Shown one piece after another: positions 8,405 through 16,106 of a stretch of DNA of 45,636 nt. Numbering within the stretch: position 1 is the first letter of the stretch; every line of letters starts with the position of its first letter. The stretch covers positions 1 to 45,636 of the forward strand of contig JAFPZF010000069.1 in assembly GCA_017417385.1 (NCBI GenBank), given 5' to 3'. The translations under genes and the position numbers were made by a program. The notes beneath the pieces were generated by a model, which saw only the letters and a program-made list of their open reading frames with translations, was not told the DNA's origin and ran no database searches. This stretch comes from Bacteroidales bacterium. Its GTDB lineage: Bacteria > Bacteroidota > Bacteroidia > Bacteroidales > Marinilabiliaceae.

Positions 8405-8412
8405 CAAAATTA
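8405..8412 (-). promoter_or_regulatory. Bacteroidota -7 box for the TPR/PD40 operon
   Basis: TAATTTTG on the - strand fits TAnnTTTG and lies 73 bp upstream of the GTG start at 8331. No clean TTTG -33 element is visible at the right distance. The rest of the 8332-8561 gap holds two direct copies of TTTGACAA (8517-8524 and 8538-8545, 21 bp apart) and no gene. Confidence 0.5.
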
Positions 8413-8561
8413 CGCAACCTTTTTAAACATCTACTTCGGTATCTGGAACTTTTTTTTATTTTATACGTAAAACGCGTACCTCAACGACGCTATTTGTGCC
8501 TTCCCAACCTCCTACGTTTGACAAGTTGACCCCTGTCTTTGACAAACGGCATCACCACCCC

Positions 8562-9074
8562 CTATTTTATGGGGTCTAGACAATACGCCCGCCGCTTGCA
8601 CGCCGCGCAATGGCTACCCATCCACACTCTGTCGAATTGGTCTATCGCGGACTGGACTATCTCGGGCTCGTCGGTCATGATGCCTGTCTCGAAGTTCCGC
8701 TTGCCAGCCGACTTCATCCCGATCCCAGCACCCGTCAGGTTCGCACTCCCGATATACACTGCCCCGAGGTCGAAGACTATTATCTTGAAATGTACCCGCG
8801 GACACAGGACTCGCTCGAGCCCTCCAAAGAGTGACGGATACTTGTCGAAGTCCTCCCGAAAGTTCTGCCCCGGCTCCTTGGCATGTATCAGGCGCACTTT
8901 TACGCCCCTATCTACGAGCCCCGCCAAGACGCCTAGAAACGGCTTCGATGTCTTCCCGTCTCCATAATAGACGTCTTTGATGTCCGCCGTCCCTATCCAC
9001 AGGGTCTCCCTGACTGTCAAGACTTTGGAGAGGACTTCCTTATAGTGGTCGAGGTCGGATATGTATCGCAGCAT
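8562..9074 (-). CDS. Single-HKD phospholipase D-like protein
   Basis: 170 residues. The motif HFKIIVFD (His95, Lys97, Asp102) followed by GSANLTGAG is a complete HxKxxxxD catalytic motif of the PLD superfamily. A single copy means the active site would be built by a dimer, as in small PLD nucleases such as Nuc or BfiI. The N-terminal half (RETLWIGTADIKDVYYGDG) fits the PLD fold. The C-terminus carries a Cys cluster (C156, C159, C165) that could bind metal. No signal peptide is seen, so a cytoplasmic nuclease or phosphodiesterase is more likely than a lipase. It is the last gene after the macrodomain fusion, 37 bp downstream, and probably co-transcribed with it. Confidence 0.85.
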   Translation of the reverse strand: MLRYISDLDHYKEVLSKVLTVRETLWIGTADIKDVYYGDGKTSKPFLGVLAGLVDRGVKVRLIHAKEPGQNFREDFDKYPSLFGGLERVLCPRVHFKIIVFDLGAVYIGSANLTGAGIGMKSAGKRNFETGIMTDEPEIVQSAIDQFDRVWMGSHCAACKRRAYCLDPIK

Positions 9075-9111
9075 CTTCTGTCTCTGATGACGGGACGACG
9101 GCTCTCGCCCA

Positions 9112-10446
9112 CTACGAGAAGACTTCTAGGAACGGTCGGTAGTTGCCCTCGGGATTGTGTGCCTTGTGTGCATTGTGGTCGTCGAGGATGGCAAAGACGA
9201 CTTGCCTGAACGCCCCGGCAAACTCTGGCTCCTCAAAGGCTGCCTTGAAGAGTCTCGCTATCTCCATCGGCGGATTGCCATACGCCCCACATCCTAACGC
9301 CCCGAGCACGAGGGTGTCATGGGATTTCTGTCTCGCTATCCTGAGTATTGTCCGTATCTTGTTGAGCGTCCGCTTCTTGTCCTCCGGCGTGAGTCTGTTG
9401 TCCGGACTGAGCTCGGGATGCTTGATGGCCGCGACTGCTACGAACGAGACCTTGACGGGCTCATCCATCAAGGCATAGCCCTTCCCCTCGCCCTTTCTGA
9501 AGAGTGTCGCGTCTGGCGTATATATGCCCCCAAAGTCGGGGTCCAGCGGATACTGCTTAGCCGACCTCCTGACTCCGTATTCTGCCCCGAACGGTGCAAA
9601 CTGATATAGCGACCTGAAGAGGTTGGTCCGCCTAAAGAGTTCCTCCTCCTGAGCCGCAGCTCCATTGACGACTCCGCCACCCGGCGTCCACAGGCTCGCC
9701 ATGTTGAGCACGAGTGCCCTCTTCCCCGCTCTCACGAGCTCCGCCGCCACCTCCAGGCAGTCGGATTTCTTTACTTCATAGATGGTGTCATGAGACCCCG
9801 TTGCCGCCATGGGCTTTATCTCCGCGTCGTAGAACTCTGTTCCCTCGACCATCGCCTTGTCGTCTCCAAAGCTGTATCGCACTCCGCTGCCCGCGACGTA
9901 CGAGCCTGCCTTGACTATCGCGACGGTGTTCGCAAAGACCTCCGCCCGCATCGCCTTTACTCTCGACATCGCCGTCCGGAAATCCGCACTCTGGCGCAGT
10001 CTCTCCCGCTCCGCTATGAACGCCTCGGCATCCCACTCTGTGCCGACGACTGTCGGACATATCACGTCGACAAACGACTTCGGCAATAATATGTTCTCGA
10101 CGTCTATCGCATCCGCAAAGAGCGGCGCCATGTCCCTCGGCGTGAAGCCCGCTATCCCACACCCTATTGGCGTGACGAGAAACTTGTACTCGGGAAACTG
10201 CTTCGCAAAGACGATGAACTCATCGACATACGGCTTTATGGCCTCCGGACCTCCATGCATGGTCGGTATGGCATACGACTGTCCCTGTAGCCCTACTCCC
10301 TGTCCATAGATGGCACCAAAGTACAGTTGCGCCGCCCTCGCAGCACCGCCACCATGATGTCCCGCCAGGTTGCTGCCGAAGACGAATATCTCCCCAGGCG
10401 CAAGTGTCCTGATATGCCCCGGTGTGTATGCTCGTGTGTATGCCAT
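9112..10446 (-). CDS. Macrodomain-like + PARG-type (TIGR02452) fusion protein
   Basis: 444 residues. Residues 1-130 (GEIFVFGSNLAGHHGGGAAR, then VTPIGCGIAGFTPRD) look like the small macrodomain-like family often found in phage and islands. Residues about 145-444 match the bacterial poly(ADP-ribose) glycohydrolase-type family TIGR02452: TPGGGVVNGAAAQEEELFRR holds the GGG (256-258) and the QEE catalytic pair (266-268), and LGALGCGAYGNPP is the conserved downstream loop. The expected activity is hydrolysis of ADP-ribose linkages on protein or nucleic acid. Two such domains in one chain next to a PLD-like nuclease suggest NAD/ADP-ribose stress response or defence (inference). Base composition and codon use match the native - strand genes, so transfer, if any, is old. 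Confidence 0.85.
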   Translation of the reverse strand: MAYTRAYTPGHIRTLAPGEIFVFGSNLAGHHGGGAARAAQLYFGAIYGQGVGLQGQSYAIPTMHGGPEAIKPYVDEFIVFAKQFPEYKFLVTPIGCGIAGFTPRDMAPLFADAIDVENILLPKSFVDVICPTVVGTEWDAEAFIAERERLRQSADFRTAMSRVKAMRAEVFANTVAIVKAGSYVAGSGVRYSFGDDKAMVEGTEFYDAEIKPMAATGSHDTIYEVKKSDCLEVAAELVRAGKRALVLNMASLWTPGGGVVNGAAAQEEELFRRTNLFRSLYQFAPFGAEYGVRRSAKQYPLDPDFGGIYTPDATLFRKGEGKGYALMDEPVKVSFVAVAAIKHPELSPDNRLTPEDKKRTLNKIRTILRIARQKSHDTLVLGALGCGAYGNPPMEIARLFKAAFEEPEFAGAFRQVVFAILDDHNAHKAHNPEGNYRPFLEVFS

Positions 10447-10495
10447 AGCGTAATTGTTTTTGGGGGAATTATTTTAGAGATGAGACTGTGTCTCA

Positions 10496-11659
10496 TCACA
10501 GCACCGTCACCTGCGTCGCCCCAAACCCATACTCCTGGAACGACGCATCCTGATACTTGCACTTGGGGAACTTGCTGTCGAGGAGCTTCCGTATCTCGTT
10601 CTTCAAGACGCCCTGTCCGACACCGTGTATGAAGATGATCCTCAGCCCATGCCTCCCGCTGTTCTTCTCCAGCGTCGTCCGGACGCAGTCCATCTGGATC
10701 TTCAGCATGTCCTTGTTCTCGAGCCCGTTGAGGTTATCGACGAGCTGCTCGATGTGTAGGTCTATCTCGAGCGGCTTGCTTATGTCGTTGACGACCTTGG
10801 CCTTCTTCGCCGGCTCACGCCTCCCCTGCTCCGCCGCCTTGTGTAGGTCGGCACTGGAGAGAGCCTCGACTTTCTCTGTCAACTCGTCCTTCAAGACGTG
10901 CATGAGTATCGCCTTCTCGTCGAAGAAGTCGGTCGAGACATACGAGGTGTCTTTCAGTATCTTCGCACCCCTGAGGTGGAACTCTTTCTCGACTGGCTGC
11001 TGCGCAACGAACGAACGCCCCCTCTTGAAGAGGAGCGCCTGAAACTTCCAATTCGCCCCGTCAAGGGTCAGCGGATTGAGCGTCAGCAGCTTCTCCTTGG
11101 TGTTCGGCTCTATGGTCGACGCATATACGAGCTCCGAGAGGCCCTTGTCGCTGAGTCTCAGGAGGTCGTAGTGTACGAAATAGTTGGTGTCGTTGACTAT
11201 GTGTAGCTCGACATTGGCGGTCGCCCCGCCGTCCTCCCGCGTGAAGGCAAGCGCGAGATGTGGGTTGTTGTCGTCCGCCGCGTCGGCCTTATATGTGTAC
11301 GCCGAGACGCTCTCGAGTCCGTCATTCTTGACCGGGAGCACCGGCTCGTCGTCTATGTCGTCCTCGTCCTCGACGTCCTCAGCATCGGCCTTCACTTTCT
11401 CCCTCCAGCTGCTGCCCTCGGGGAGGGGCTTCTTGTCTCTGCCCTCCTTCTCGCCCTTGCGCTGCGGCTCCTTATATCCTTTCCTGACTGTATTGTCGTC
11501 GGCATCCGAGACGAGGACTATCTCCGACGGGTTGACGGGTATCTCAAATCCGTCCGCATCCGTGACGAATATCAATCGTCCCTCTATACGCGCTACTCGC
11601 CCGCCCCCGACGTCGTTGAGGAAACGGACCTTGTCCCCGATATTAAAACTGTTTGCCAT
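10496..11659 (-). CDS. DUF2027 protein with C-terminal Smr domain
   Basis: 387 residues. The start MANSFNIGDKVRFLNDVGGG opens the DUF2027 region typical of Bacteroidota, a small SH3-like fold, followed by an acidic and Lys-rich linker (about 65-120) and a middle beta-rich domain. The C-terminus (about 295-387) is an Smr domain: LEIDLHIEQL, then IIFIHGVGQGVLKNEIRKLL with the HGxG motif. Smr domains nick nucleic acid in MutS2-type proteins and cleave collided-ribosome mRNA in SmrB. The gene starts only 14 bp after the tRNA-operon terminator, leaving little room for its own promoter. The macrodomain fusion follows after 49 bp. Confidence 0.92.
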   Translation of the reverse strand: MANSFNIGDKVRFLNDVGGGRVARIEGRLIFVTDADGFEIPVNPSEIVLVSDADDNTVRKGYKEPQRKGEKEGRDKKPLPEGSSWREKVKADAEDVEDEDDIDDEPVLPVKNDGLESVSAYTYKADAADDNNPHLALAFTREDGGATANVELHIVNDTNYFVHYDLLRLSDKGLSELVYASTIEPNTKEKLLTLNPLTLDGANWKFQALLFKRGRSFVAQQPVEKEFHLRGAKILKDTSYVSTDFFDEKAILMHVLKDELTEKVEALSSADLHKAAEQGRREPAKKAKVVNDISKPLEIDLHIEQLVDNLNGLENKDMLKIQMDCVRTTLEKNSGRHGLRIIFIHGVGQGVLKNEIRKLLDSKFPKCKYQDASFQEYGFGATQVTVL

Positions 11660-11672
11660 ATTGCTTCAAATG

Positions 11673-11701
11673 AAAAAAGAGACAACCGACTGGTTATCTC
11701 T
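11673..11701 (-). terminator. Intrinsic terminator after the tRNA operon
   Basis: On the - strand AGAGATAACC and GGTTGTCTCT (11678-11687 with 11692-11701) pair over 10 positions with one G-U, closing a 4-nt loop, followed by six T (11673-11678). It lies 12 bp after tRNA-Thr and 14 bp before the DUF2027-Smr start, so it may be leaky or act as an attenuator for that gene. Confidence 0.85.
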
Positions 11702-11713
11702 GGAAAATATCGA

Positions 11714-11784
<71 letters not shown>

Positions 11785-11799
11785 AGGAAATCAAAGAGA

Positions 11800-11871
11800 G
11801 CGGAAAACGAGACTCGAACTCGCGACCCCAACCTTGGCAAGGTTGTGCTCTACCAACTGAGCTATTTCCGC
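11800..11871 (-). tRNA. tRNA-Gly (GCC)
   Basis: 72 nt. Acceptor GCGGAAA/TTTCCGC is fully paired; anticodon stem CAACC/GGTTG encloses TTGCCAA (anticodon GCC). The T arm is GCGAG/CTCGT with TTCGAGT, a slightly imperfect stem. Third in the tRNA operon. Confidence 0.97.
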
Positions 11872-11876
11872 ATTTG

Positions 11877-11952
11877 TCGGGGTACCAGGATTCGAACCTG
11901 GGACCCTCTGCTCCCAAAGCAGATGCGCTAACCGGACTGCGCTACACCCCGA
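11877..11952 (-). tRNA. tRNA-Pro (TGG)
   Basis: 76 nt. Acceptor TCGGGGT/ACCCCGA is fully paired; anticodon stem TCTGC/GCAGA encloses TTTGGGA (anticodon TGG). The T arm CCAGG-TTCGAAT-CCTGG is perfect. Second in the tRNA operon. Confidence 0.97.
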
Positions 11953-11974
11953 AGTCGCCTCAGACGAAAGTAGT

Positions 11975-12063
<89 letters not shown>

Positions 12064-12117
12064 ATCAGGCTCGGCTGTTTGCCAATTCCACACTGTCTTT
12101 CATTTCCGAAAGCGATG

Positions 12118-12148
12118 CAAAGTTAGGCATAATTTTTAATTCCGCAAT
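12118..12148 (-). promoter_or_regulatory. Promoter of the tRNA operon
   Basis: On the - strand TAACTTTG (12118-12125) is an exact TAnnTTTG -7 box. Nineteen bp upstream is ATTG (12145-12148), one mismatch from the TTTG -33 element. Placement 55 bp before tRNA-Ser fits a dedicated tRNA promoter. Confidence 0.75.
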
Positions 12149-12283
12149 ACCTCCGCCCGTTTTTTTTACTCAAATGTTTTGACAACTCCCCGACTCCGAC
12201 GCCCTAAAGTGCCCCTAACACGTTGGTTGACAACTCAAGAAACCTCCTCTCCCTCTCTGAAAAAAATTTTACGCCCAGCCTGC

Positions 12284-12373
12284 CTTTTCCCTCCCTTCTT
12301 CCCCCTTCTCTCCTCTTCTTCCCTCTTCTTTCCCCTTCTCTTCCCCTTCTCTTCCCACTTCTTCCCTCTCCCC
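12284..12373. repeat. Polypyrimidine (+)/polypurine (-) tract after msrA
   Basis: About 90 bp of C/T only on the + strand, with CTTCTCTTCCCC units repeated. It begins directly after the msrA stop codon, so msrA mRNA would end in a purine-rich tail. The rest of the gap (12126-12283) holds two direct copies of TTGACAACTC (12179-12188 and 12227-12236) and no gene. Confidence 0.75.
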
Positions 12374-12886
12374 CTACTTCTTGTCCTTCGCCTTCCTCGC
12401 CATCTCGAATAGCGCCAACGGCAGATGGCAATACCCATCCGGATTCTTGTCGAGATAGTCCTGATGATACTCCTCGGCCTTGTAGAACTTGACCAGCGGC
12501 TCCTTCTCGACGACGAACGGCTCTCCGCTCTTCGCCTGCTCCTCGCCATACACCTTGTCGATGACCGCCAAGTCCGCCGCATCGACATAATAGATGCCGG
12601 TCCTGTAACGCGTCCCCTCGTCATGCCCCTGCTTGTTCAGGCTCGTCGGATCTATCGCCTTGAAGAACATCCTGACGAGAAACTCGAGGCTCGCCACCTC
12701 TGGGTCGTAACAGACGTGAACGGTCTCCGCATGCCCCGTCTCGTCGGTATACACTTCCTTATACGTGGGATTCTCTGTCCGCCCGTTAGCAAAGCCGACC
12801 TCGGTCCCGACGACCCCCTCTATCTGCTTGAAGAAATGCTCGGTGCCCCAGAAGCAGCCGCCCGCAAAATAAATGTCTTTGTTCAT
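12374..12886 (-). CDS. msrA: Peptide-methionine (S)-S-oxide reductase MsrA
   Basis: 170 residues, the usual length of a single-domain MsrA. MNKDIYFAGGCFWGTEHFF holds the GCFWG motif with catalytic Cys11; YCDPEV-type and GYCHLPLALFE segments complete the fold. It reduces methionine-S-sulfoxide in oxidised proteins, using thioredoxin. An in-frame ATG exists at 13063, but that extension would overlap the preceding gene and lacks conservation; the ATG at 12886 starts at the first conserved strand and has a -7 box upstream. No MsrB domain is fused. Confidence 0.95.
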   Translation of the reverse strand: MNKDIYFAGGCFWGTEHFFKQIEGVVGTEVGFANGRTENPTYKEVYTDETGHAETVHVCYDPEVASLEFLVRMFFKAIDPTSLNKQGHDEGTRYRTGIYYVDAADLAVIDKVYGEEQAKSGEPFVVEKEPLVKFYKAEEYHQDYLDKNPDGYCHLPLALFEMARKAKDKK

Positions 12887-12919
12887 CTTTATCTGTTGTC
12901 TGTTGAATGTTGTGTGTCT

Positions 12920-12927
12920 CAAAGTTA
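12920..12927 (-). promoter_or_regulatory. -7 box for msrA
   Basis: TAACTTTG on the - strand exactly fits TAnnTTTG, 33 bp upstream of the msrA ATG. It supports the start at 12886 because a start at 13063 would lie upstream of the promoter. No clear -33 TTTG is seen. Confidence 0.6.
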
Positions 12928-12940
12928 CGCATTTTCCTCT

Positions 12941-12986
12941 AAAAACAGACAGCAGAGGGCAGCACCCTTCTCGCGCCACCCTCTGC
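12941..12986 (-). terminator. Terminator of the secreted YD-repeat gene
   Basis: On the - strand GCAGAGGG (12979-12986) pairs perfectly with CCCTCTGC (12952-12959), with partial pairing inside the loop, followed by a T5 run at 12941-12945. It lies 25 bp after the stop of the gene at 13011-15407. Confidence 0.75.
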
Positions 12987-13010
12987 CATATTGTTTCTCT
13001 CGCTCGACTT

Positions 13011-15407
13011 CTACTTGATATATACGAGCTTCCCGTCCCTGATCGCCAGACCTCTGTAGCCACCGACGACCTCTCGTCCGCTCAGGTCATACGTCCTTCC
13101 GTCTGCCTCGCGCTCGACTGTCTTCTCGCCTACTGCCGTCACGACTTCTCCCTTCACTATAGTCTTGTAGACGTATGTCTCACTCGCTTGCTTCTCGAGT
13201 CTGCCTGTCTCCGGATTTAATTTCCACTCTCCCTCCGAGAGCACATCTCCGTCCTCATCTTTGTCTGTGTAATCAGTGTCTATATTTACCTCACGCCTCC
13301 TCAAGATCTCGCCATTATCGTCATACTCTGTGAATACGATGCGCCACTCGCCGAACATCTCAACCTCATCAACAAAATCATACCTGCTCTCGCTCTTCCT
13401 TATCTCCCTGCCCTGCTCATCATACTCGTAGCGCACAAGACCAGCTAAGCTCCAGTCGCTGCCGTCCGGGTCATACATCTCATCCATGACGAGGTTGCCG
13501 TCCTCGTCATACTCTCTGATGTGCTTAGTGCCGACAGGCACCCAGTCATCATCTGACTTTTCGTAATCCTCCTCATATACGACGTTCCCTTCCGCGTCAA
13601 AGCCCCTGACAAATTTTCTAATCTCCACCATTTCAGTATAGCCACCCTCCTCCTCGTCATTCACCTCTTCTTCTACATACTCTATGTCGGTCCTCAGCCC
13701 ACTCTCGTCATAACTGTACTGGTGCACCTCTCCATACTCATCAGAAGATAGTATCCTGCCCTGGGCGTCGTATGTATACTCTTTAACCATATCAAGTCCA
13801 TACTCTCCTTCTTCATACTCGGAGTAATTTCTCTCCGCAGTCAGGTTTCCTCTCTCGTCATACTCATAGGTCGTATATCTGTTAGGTGCTCCCGTATAAT
13901 CTGTCTCCTCCTCCTTCACTATCTTTCCTGCCTCGTTGTATGTATAATCTACCTGCCACCTAAGCTCCTCTGCACTCCCTTCAATTCCAAAACACCTCCA
14001 CGTCGTCCTCTTGCCGCTCTCGTCATACTCCGTCACCCACTTCCTGTCGGCTACATAATTGCCATCTACATTGGTGTAGCGAACTTCCAGCGTCTCATCC
14101 CCGGCTTCGTTATACGTGTACTCATACTTGTAGTCATAATACTCTTTGTTGTACAACTCTCCCAACTCGTCGTCCCAATATGATTCCTCCTCAAACCCCT
14201 TCTTCAATGTAACCTGATTATGCGCGTCATACTCGTATGTAAGGTTGACGACTGCCTCCCACTCGCCCTCGTCGTTCAGTTTATATCTCTTCTCGACCAA
14301 CTGATTGCCATTCTCATCATAAGCATTCTCCTCCTTGTCCACGTTCGACACCCACTGTCCCAAATCTTCGTCATAACTCATAGACCATTGGAGTAATACC
14401 ATTCCATCCTCGTCTTCTTCTCTCTCATACTTATAGCCATCGGTCTCAGTATAATCATACAATAGATTACCTGCCTTGTCATACCCCTCTATATTGCGCC
14501 TGTCAAAGACCCAGCCTTTCTTCTCCGTGTCCCATTCCCAGGTAGTTACGTCGCTTCTGCTCGCAAACTTGCTGTTCGCGCTCATATCGACATACTCGCT
14601 CTTACTTCCTTGCTCGATCTCCCCGTCCTTATAGGAGAAATACTCTTCCGTCTTATTATTCCCATTCTCGTAGTATGTCTTCGTAGTCTCTGATGTCATC
14701 ACGAGGGTCTTCTTCTCGCTGTCGTATTCATAGTTAGCATCGTACAGCCAATTGCCATCCTTGTCTTCTGTAACCTTCTTGCGCGAGTCTGCTACACCAT
14801 CATTGTACCATGTTGTCGTATGCGTATGGTTCTCCCCCTCATACTCTATCACCTGCTCGTATGTCGGCACGTATCCTTTACTATTGACTAAGTAGTTGAT
14901 ACAGTGTACATACCTGCCCTCTGCAGCATACTCGGTCTTATCATAAGCTACTAGGACGTCATTGTTGAATGCAGCATGCCCAGTGACGTCACCTTCAGCA
15001 TTCATGGTGTCGGTCTCAAAGTATCCGTTCGGGACAAGCCGGTCCTCCGTCTGCGTCAACTCGTCTGTGCGCACTACGTTATTCTCGTCGTCATACGTCA
15101 ACGACAAACCTTCGCTAAACTCCCACTCTCCATCTGTGTACACCCAGCTGGTGGTCAGCACGGTCCTGTCGCGCTCGTCATACTTCGTCTCTTCTTTCCC
15201 TACCATCGTCAGCTCGCCACCTTCGTCCCTCAGATAGATTGTCTTCAGGATCTCTCTCGCCTGATTGTCATACGTGTACTTGCTGACGAATGTGTTTCCG
15301 TCTTCGACGAATATCTCCTCGTCTACGACTTTCACCTCCTCTTGGGCTTCCGCATCCAGTCCACCGAGCATTGCGATGAACGATGCCATGAGTAAAAATT
15401 TTCTCAT
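13011..15407 (-). CDS. Secreted YD-like repeat protein with YDLSGR-type C-terminal tail
   Basis: 798 residues with a signal peptide (about 1-21, ending in DAEA). The body is a long array of irregular repeats of roughly 20-25 residues built around Y-x-Y-D/E-x-x-G-x plus acidic turns, such as YTYDAQGRILSSDEYGE and YEYDERGNLTAERNYSEYE. These resemble the beta-hairpins of Rhs/YD repeat proteins, but no Rhs core or toxin domain is visible. The last residues, YDLSGREVVGGYRGLAIRDG, resemble the tail shared by many secreted Bacteroidales proteins and by the BspA-like protein at 34288. Function unknown; surface or secreted localisation is inferred. It is flanked by its own -7 box and terminator. Confidence 0.85.
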   Translation of the reverse strand: MRKFLLMASFIAMLGGLDAEAQEEVKVVDEEIFVEDGNTFVSKYTYDNQAREILKTIYLRDEGGELTMVGKEETKYDERDRTVLTTSWVYTDGEWEFSEGLSLTYDDENNVVRTDELTQTEDRLVPNGYFETDTMNAEGDVTGHAAFNNDVLVAYDKTEYAAEGRYVHCINYLVNSKGYVPTYEQVIEYEGENHTHTTTWYNDGVADSRKKVTEDKDGNWLYDANYEYDSEKKTLVMTSETTKTYYENGNNKTEEYFSYKDGEIEQGSKSEYVDMSANSKFASRSDVTTWEWDTEKKGWVFDRRNIEGYDKAGNLLYDYTETDGYKYEREEDEDGMVLLQWSMSYDEDLGQWVSNVDKEENAYDENGNQLVEKRYKLNDEGEWEAVVNLTYEYDAHNQVTLKKGFEEESYWDDELGELYNKEYYDYKYEYTYNEAGDETLEVRYTNVDGNYVADRKWVTEYDESGKRTTWRCFGIEGSAEELRWQVDYTYNEAGKIVKEEETDYTGAPNRYTTYEYDERGNLTAERNYSEYEEGEYGLDMVKEYTYDAQGRILSSDEYGEVHQYSYDESGLRTDIEYVEEEVNDEEEGGYTEMVEIRKFVRGFDAEGNVVYEEDYEKSDDDWVPVGTKHIREYDEDGNLVMDEMYDPDGSDWSLAGLVRYEYDEQGREIRKSESRYDFVDEVEMFGEWRIVFTEYDDNGEILRRREVNIDTDYTDKDEDGDVLSEGEWKLNPETGRLEKQASETYVYKTIVKGEVVTAVGEKTVEREADGRTYDLSGREVVGGYRGLAIRDGKLVYIK

Positions 15408-15436
15408 GCGATTTCTGTTTAGTTAGTTACTTGTTG

Positions 15437-15444
15437 CAAATTTA
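15437..15444 (-). promoter_or_regulatory. -7 box for the secreted YD-repeat gene
   Basis: TAAATTTG on the - strand fits TAnnTTTG exactly and is 30 bp upstream of the ATG at 15407. No clear -33 TTTG is seen. Confidence 0.6.
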
Positions 15445-15520
15445 GCACACTTTATTGCATATTGTTCACCATCCCCCTCTTTTCTTCTCTCTTTTCTCCT
15501 CCCTGCACCCCCTATACCAT

Positions 15521-15566
15521 AAAGAAAAGGCGGACAACTGTTGCTCACAGCTGCCCGCCTTTGTTT
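15521..15566 (-). terminator. Strong terminator after purE
   Basis: Arms 15527-15541 and 15547-15561 pair over 15 positions (AAGGCGG core, one or two G-U), with a 5-nt loop and a T-rich run on the - strand side. It ends the recQ-GH3-purE transcripts, 16 bp after the purE stop. A short polypyrimidine stretch follows at 15474-15510. Confidence 0.9.
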
Positions 15567-15581
15567 TCCCTGTATGTTCTT

Positions 15582-16097
15582 CTAGTTGGTCTTGAAATGC
15601 CACTTGTCGAGCTTCGCCAAGTCTTCATTGGCCTTGACTATCTTCGCCGAAAGCCCAGCCTTGTACTCCGCCATCTTCCGAGCTACTGTCGGGTCGGCAA
15701 CTGCTAGTATCTCCATCGCCAGTATGGCCGCATTCTGCGACGCATTAAGCCCAACGGTCGCTACCGGGATCCCCGGAGGCATCTGTATCATGGACAACAT
15801 GGAGTCCCACCCGTCCATCGAGATCGACGCCTTGATGGGCACTCCGATGACTGGTAGCGTCGTCGCCGCTGCTATCACGCCCGGCAGATGCGCCGCTCCG
15901 CCCGCAGCCGCTATGATGACCTTGATGCCGCGCGACGCCGCATTGGCCGCAAAATCTAATACCTTGTTCGGCGTCCTGTGCGCCGAGAGGGCATTGACCT
16001 CAAAGGGTATCTCCTGACTGTCTAGGAAGTTCAAGCAAGCCTCCATGACCGGTAGGTCGCTCGTCGACCCCATGATGACACTGACTATTGGATTCAT
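15582..16097 (-). CDS. purE: N5-carboxyaminoimidazole ribonucleotide mutase (PurE)
   Basis: 171 residues, the normal size of class I PurE. SVIMGSTSDLPVMEA is the nucleotide-binding loop, LSAHRTP holds the catalytic His40, and AAAGGAAHLPGVIA and DGWDSMLSMIQMPPGIPVAT are family signatures. It converts N5-CAIR to CAIR in de novo purine synthesis. It sits 9 bp downstream of the GH3 gene; no purK is visible here. purN, another purine gene, lies about 7 kb away on the opposite strand. Confidence 0.97.
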   Translation of the reverse strand: MNPIVSVIMGSTSDLPVMEACLNFLDSQEIPFEVNALSAHRTPNKVLDFAANAASRGIKVIIAAAGGAAHLPGVIAAATTLPVIGVPIKASISMDGWDSMLSMIQMPPGIPVATVGLNASQNAAILAMEILAVADPTVARKMAEYKAGLSAKIVKANEDLAKLDKWHFKTN

Positions 16098-16106
16098 TAT
16101 CTGTCT

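Noticed and set aside
8517-8545. Two TTTGACAA direct repeats resembling -35 boxes
   Set aside because: Bacteroidota sigma factor does not use TTGACA, no matching -10 is present, and the repeats point toward no + strand gene. The 21-bp spacing could suit a regulator, but nothing else supports it.
12179-12236. Two direct copies of TTGACAACTC between msrA and tRNA-Ser
   Set aside because: Short, 38 bp apart and not associated with a gene start, an integrase or a tRNA end, so I cannot call an attachment site.
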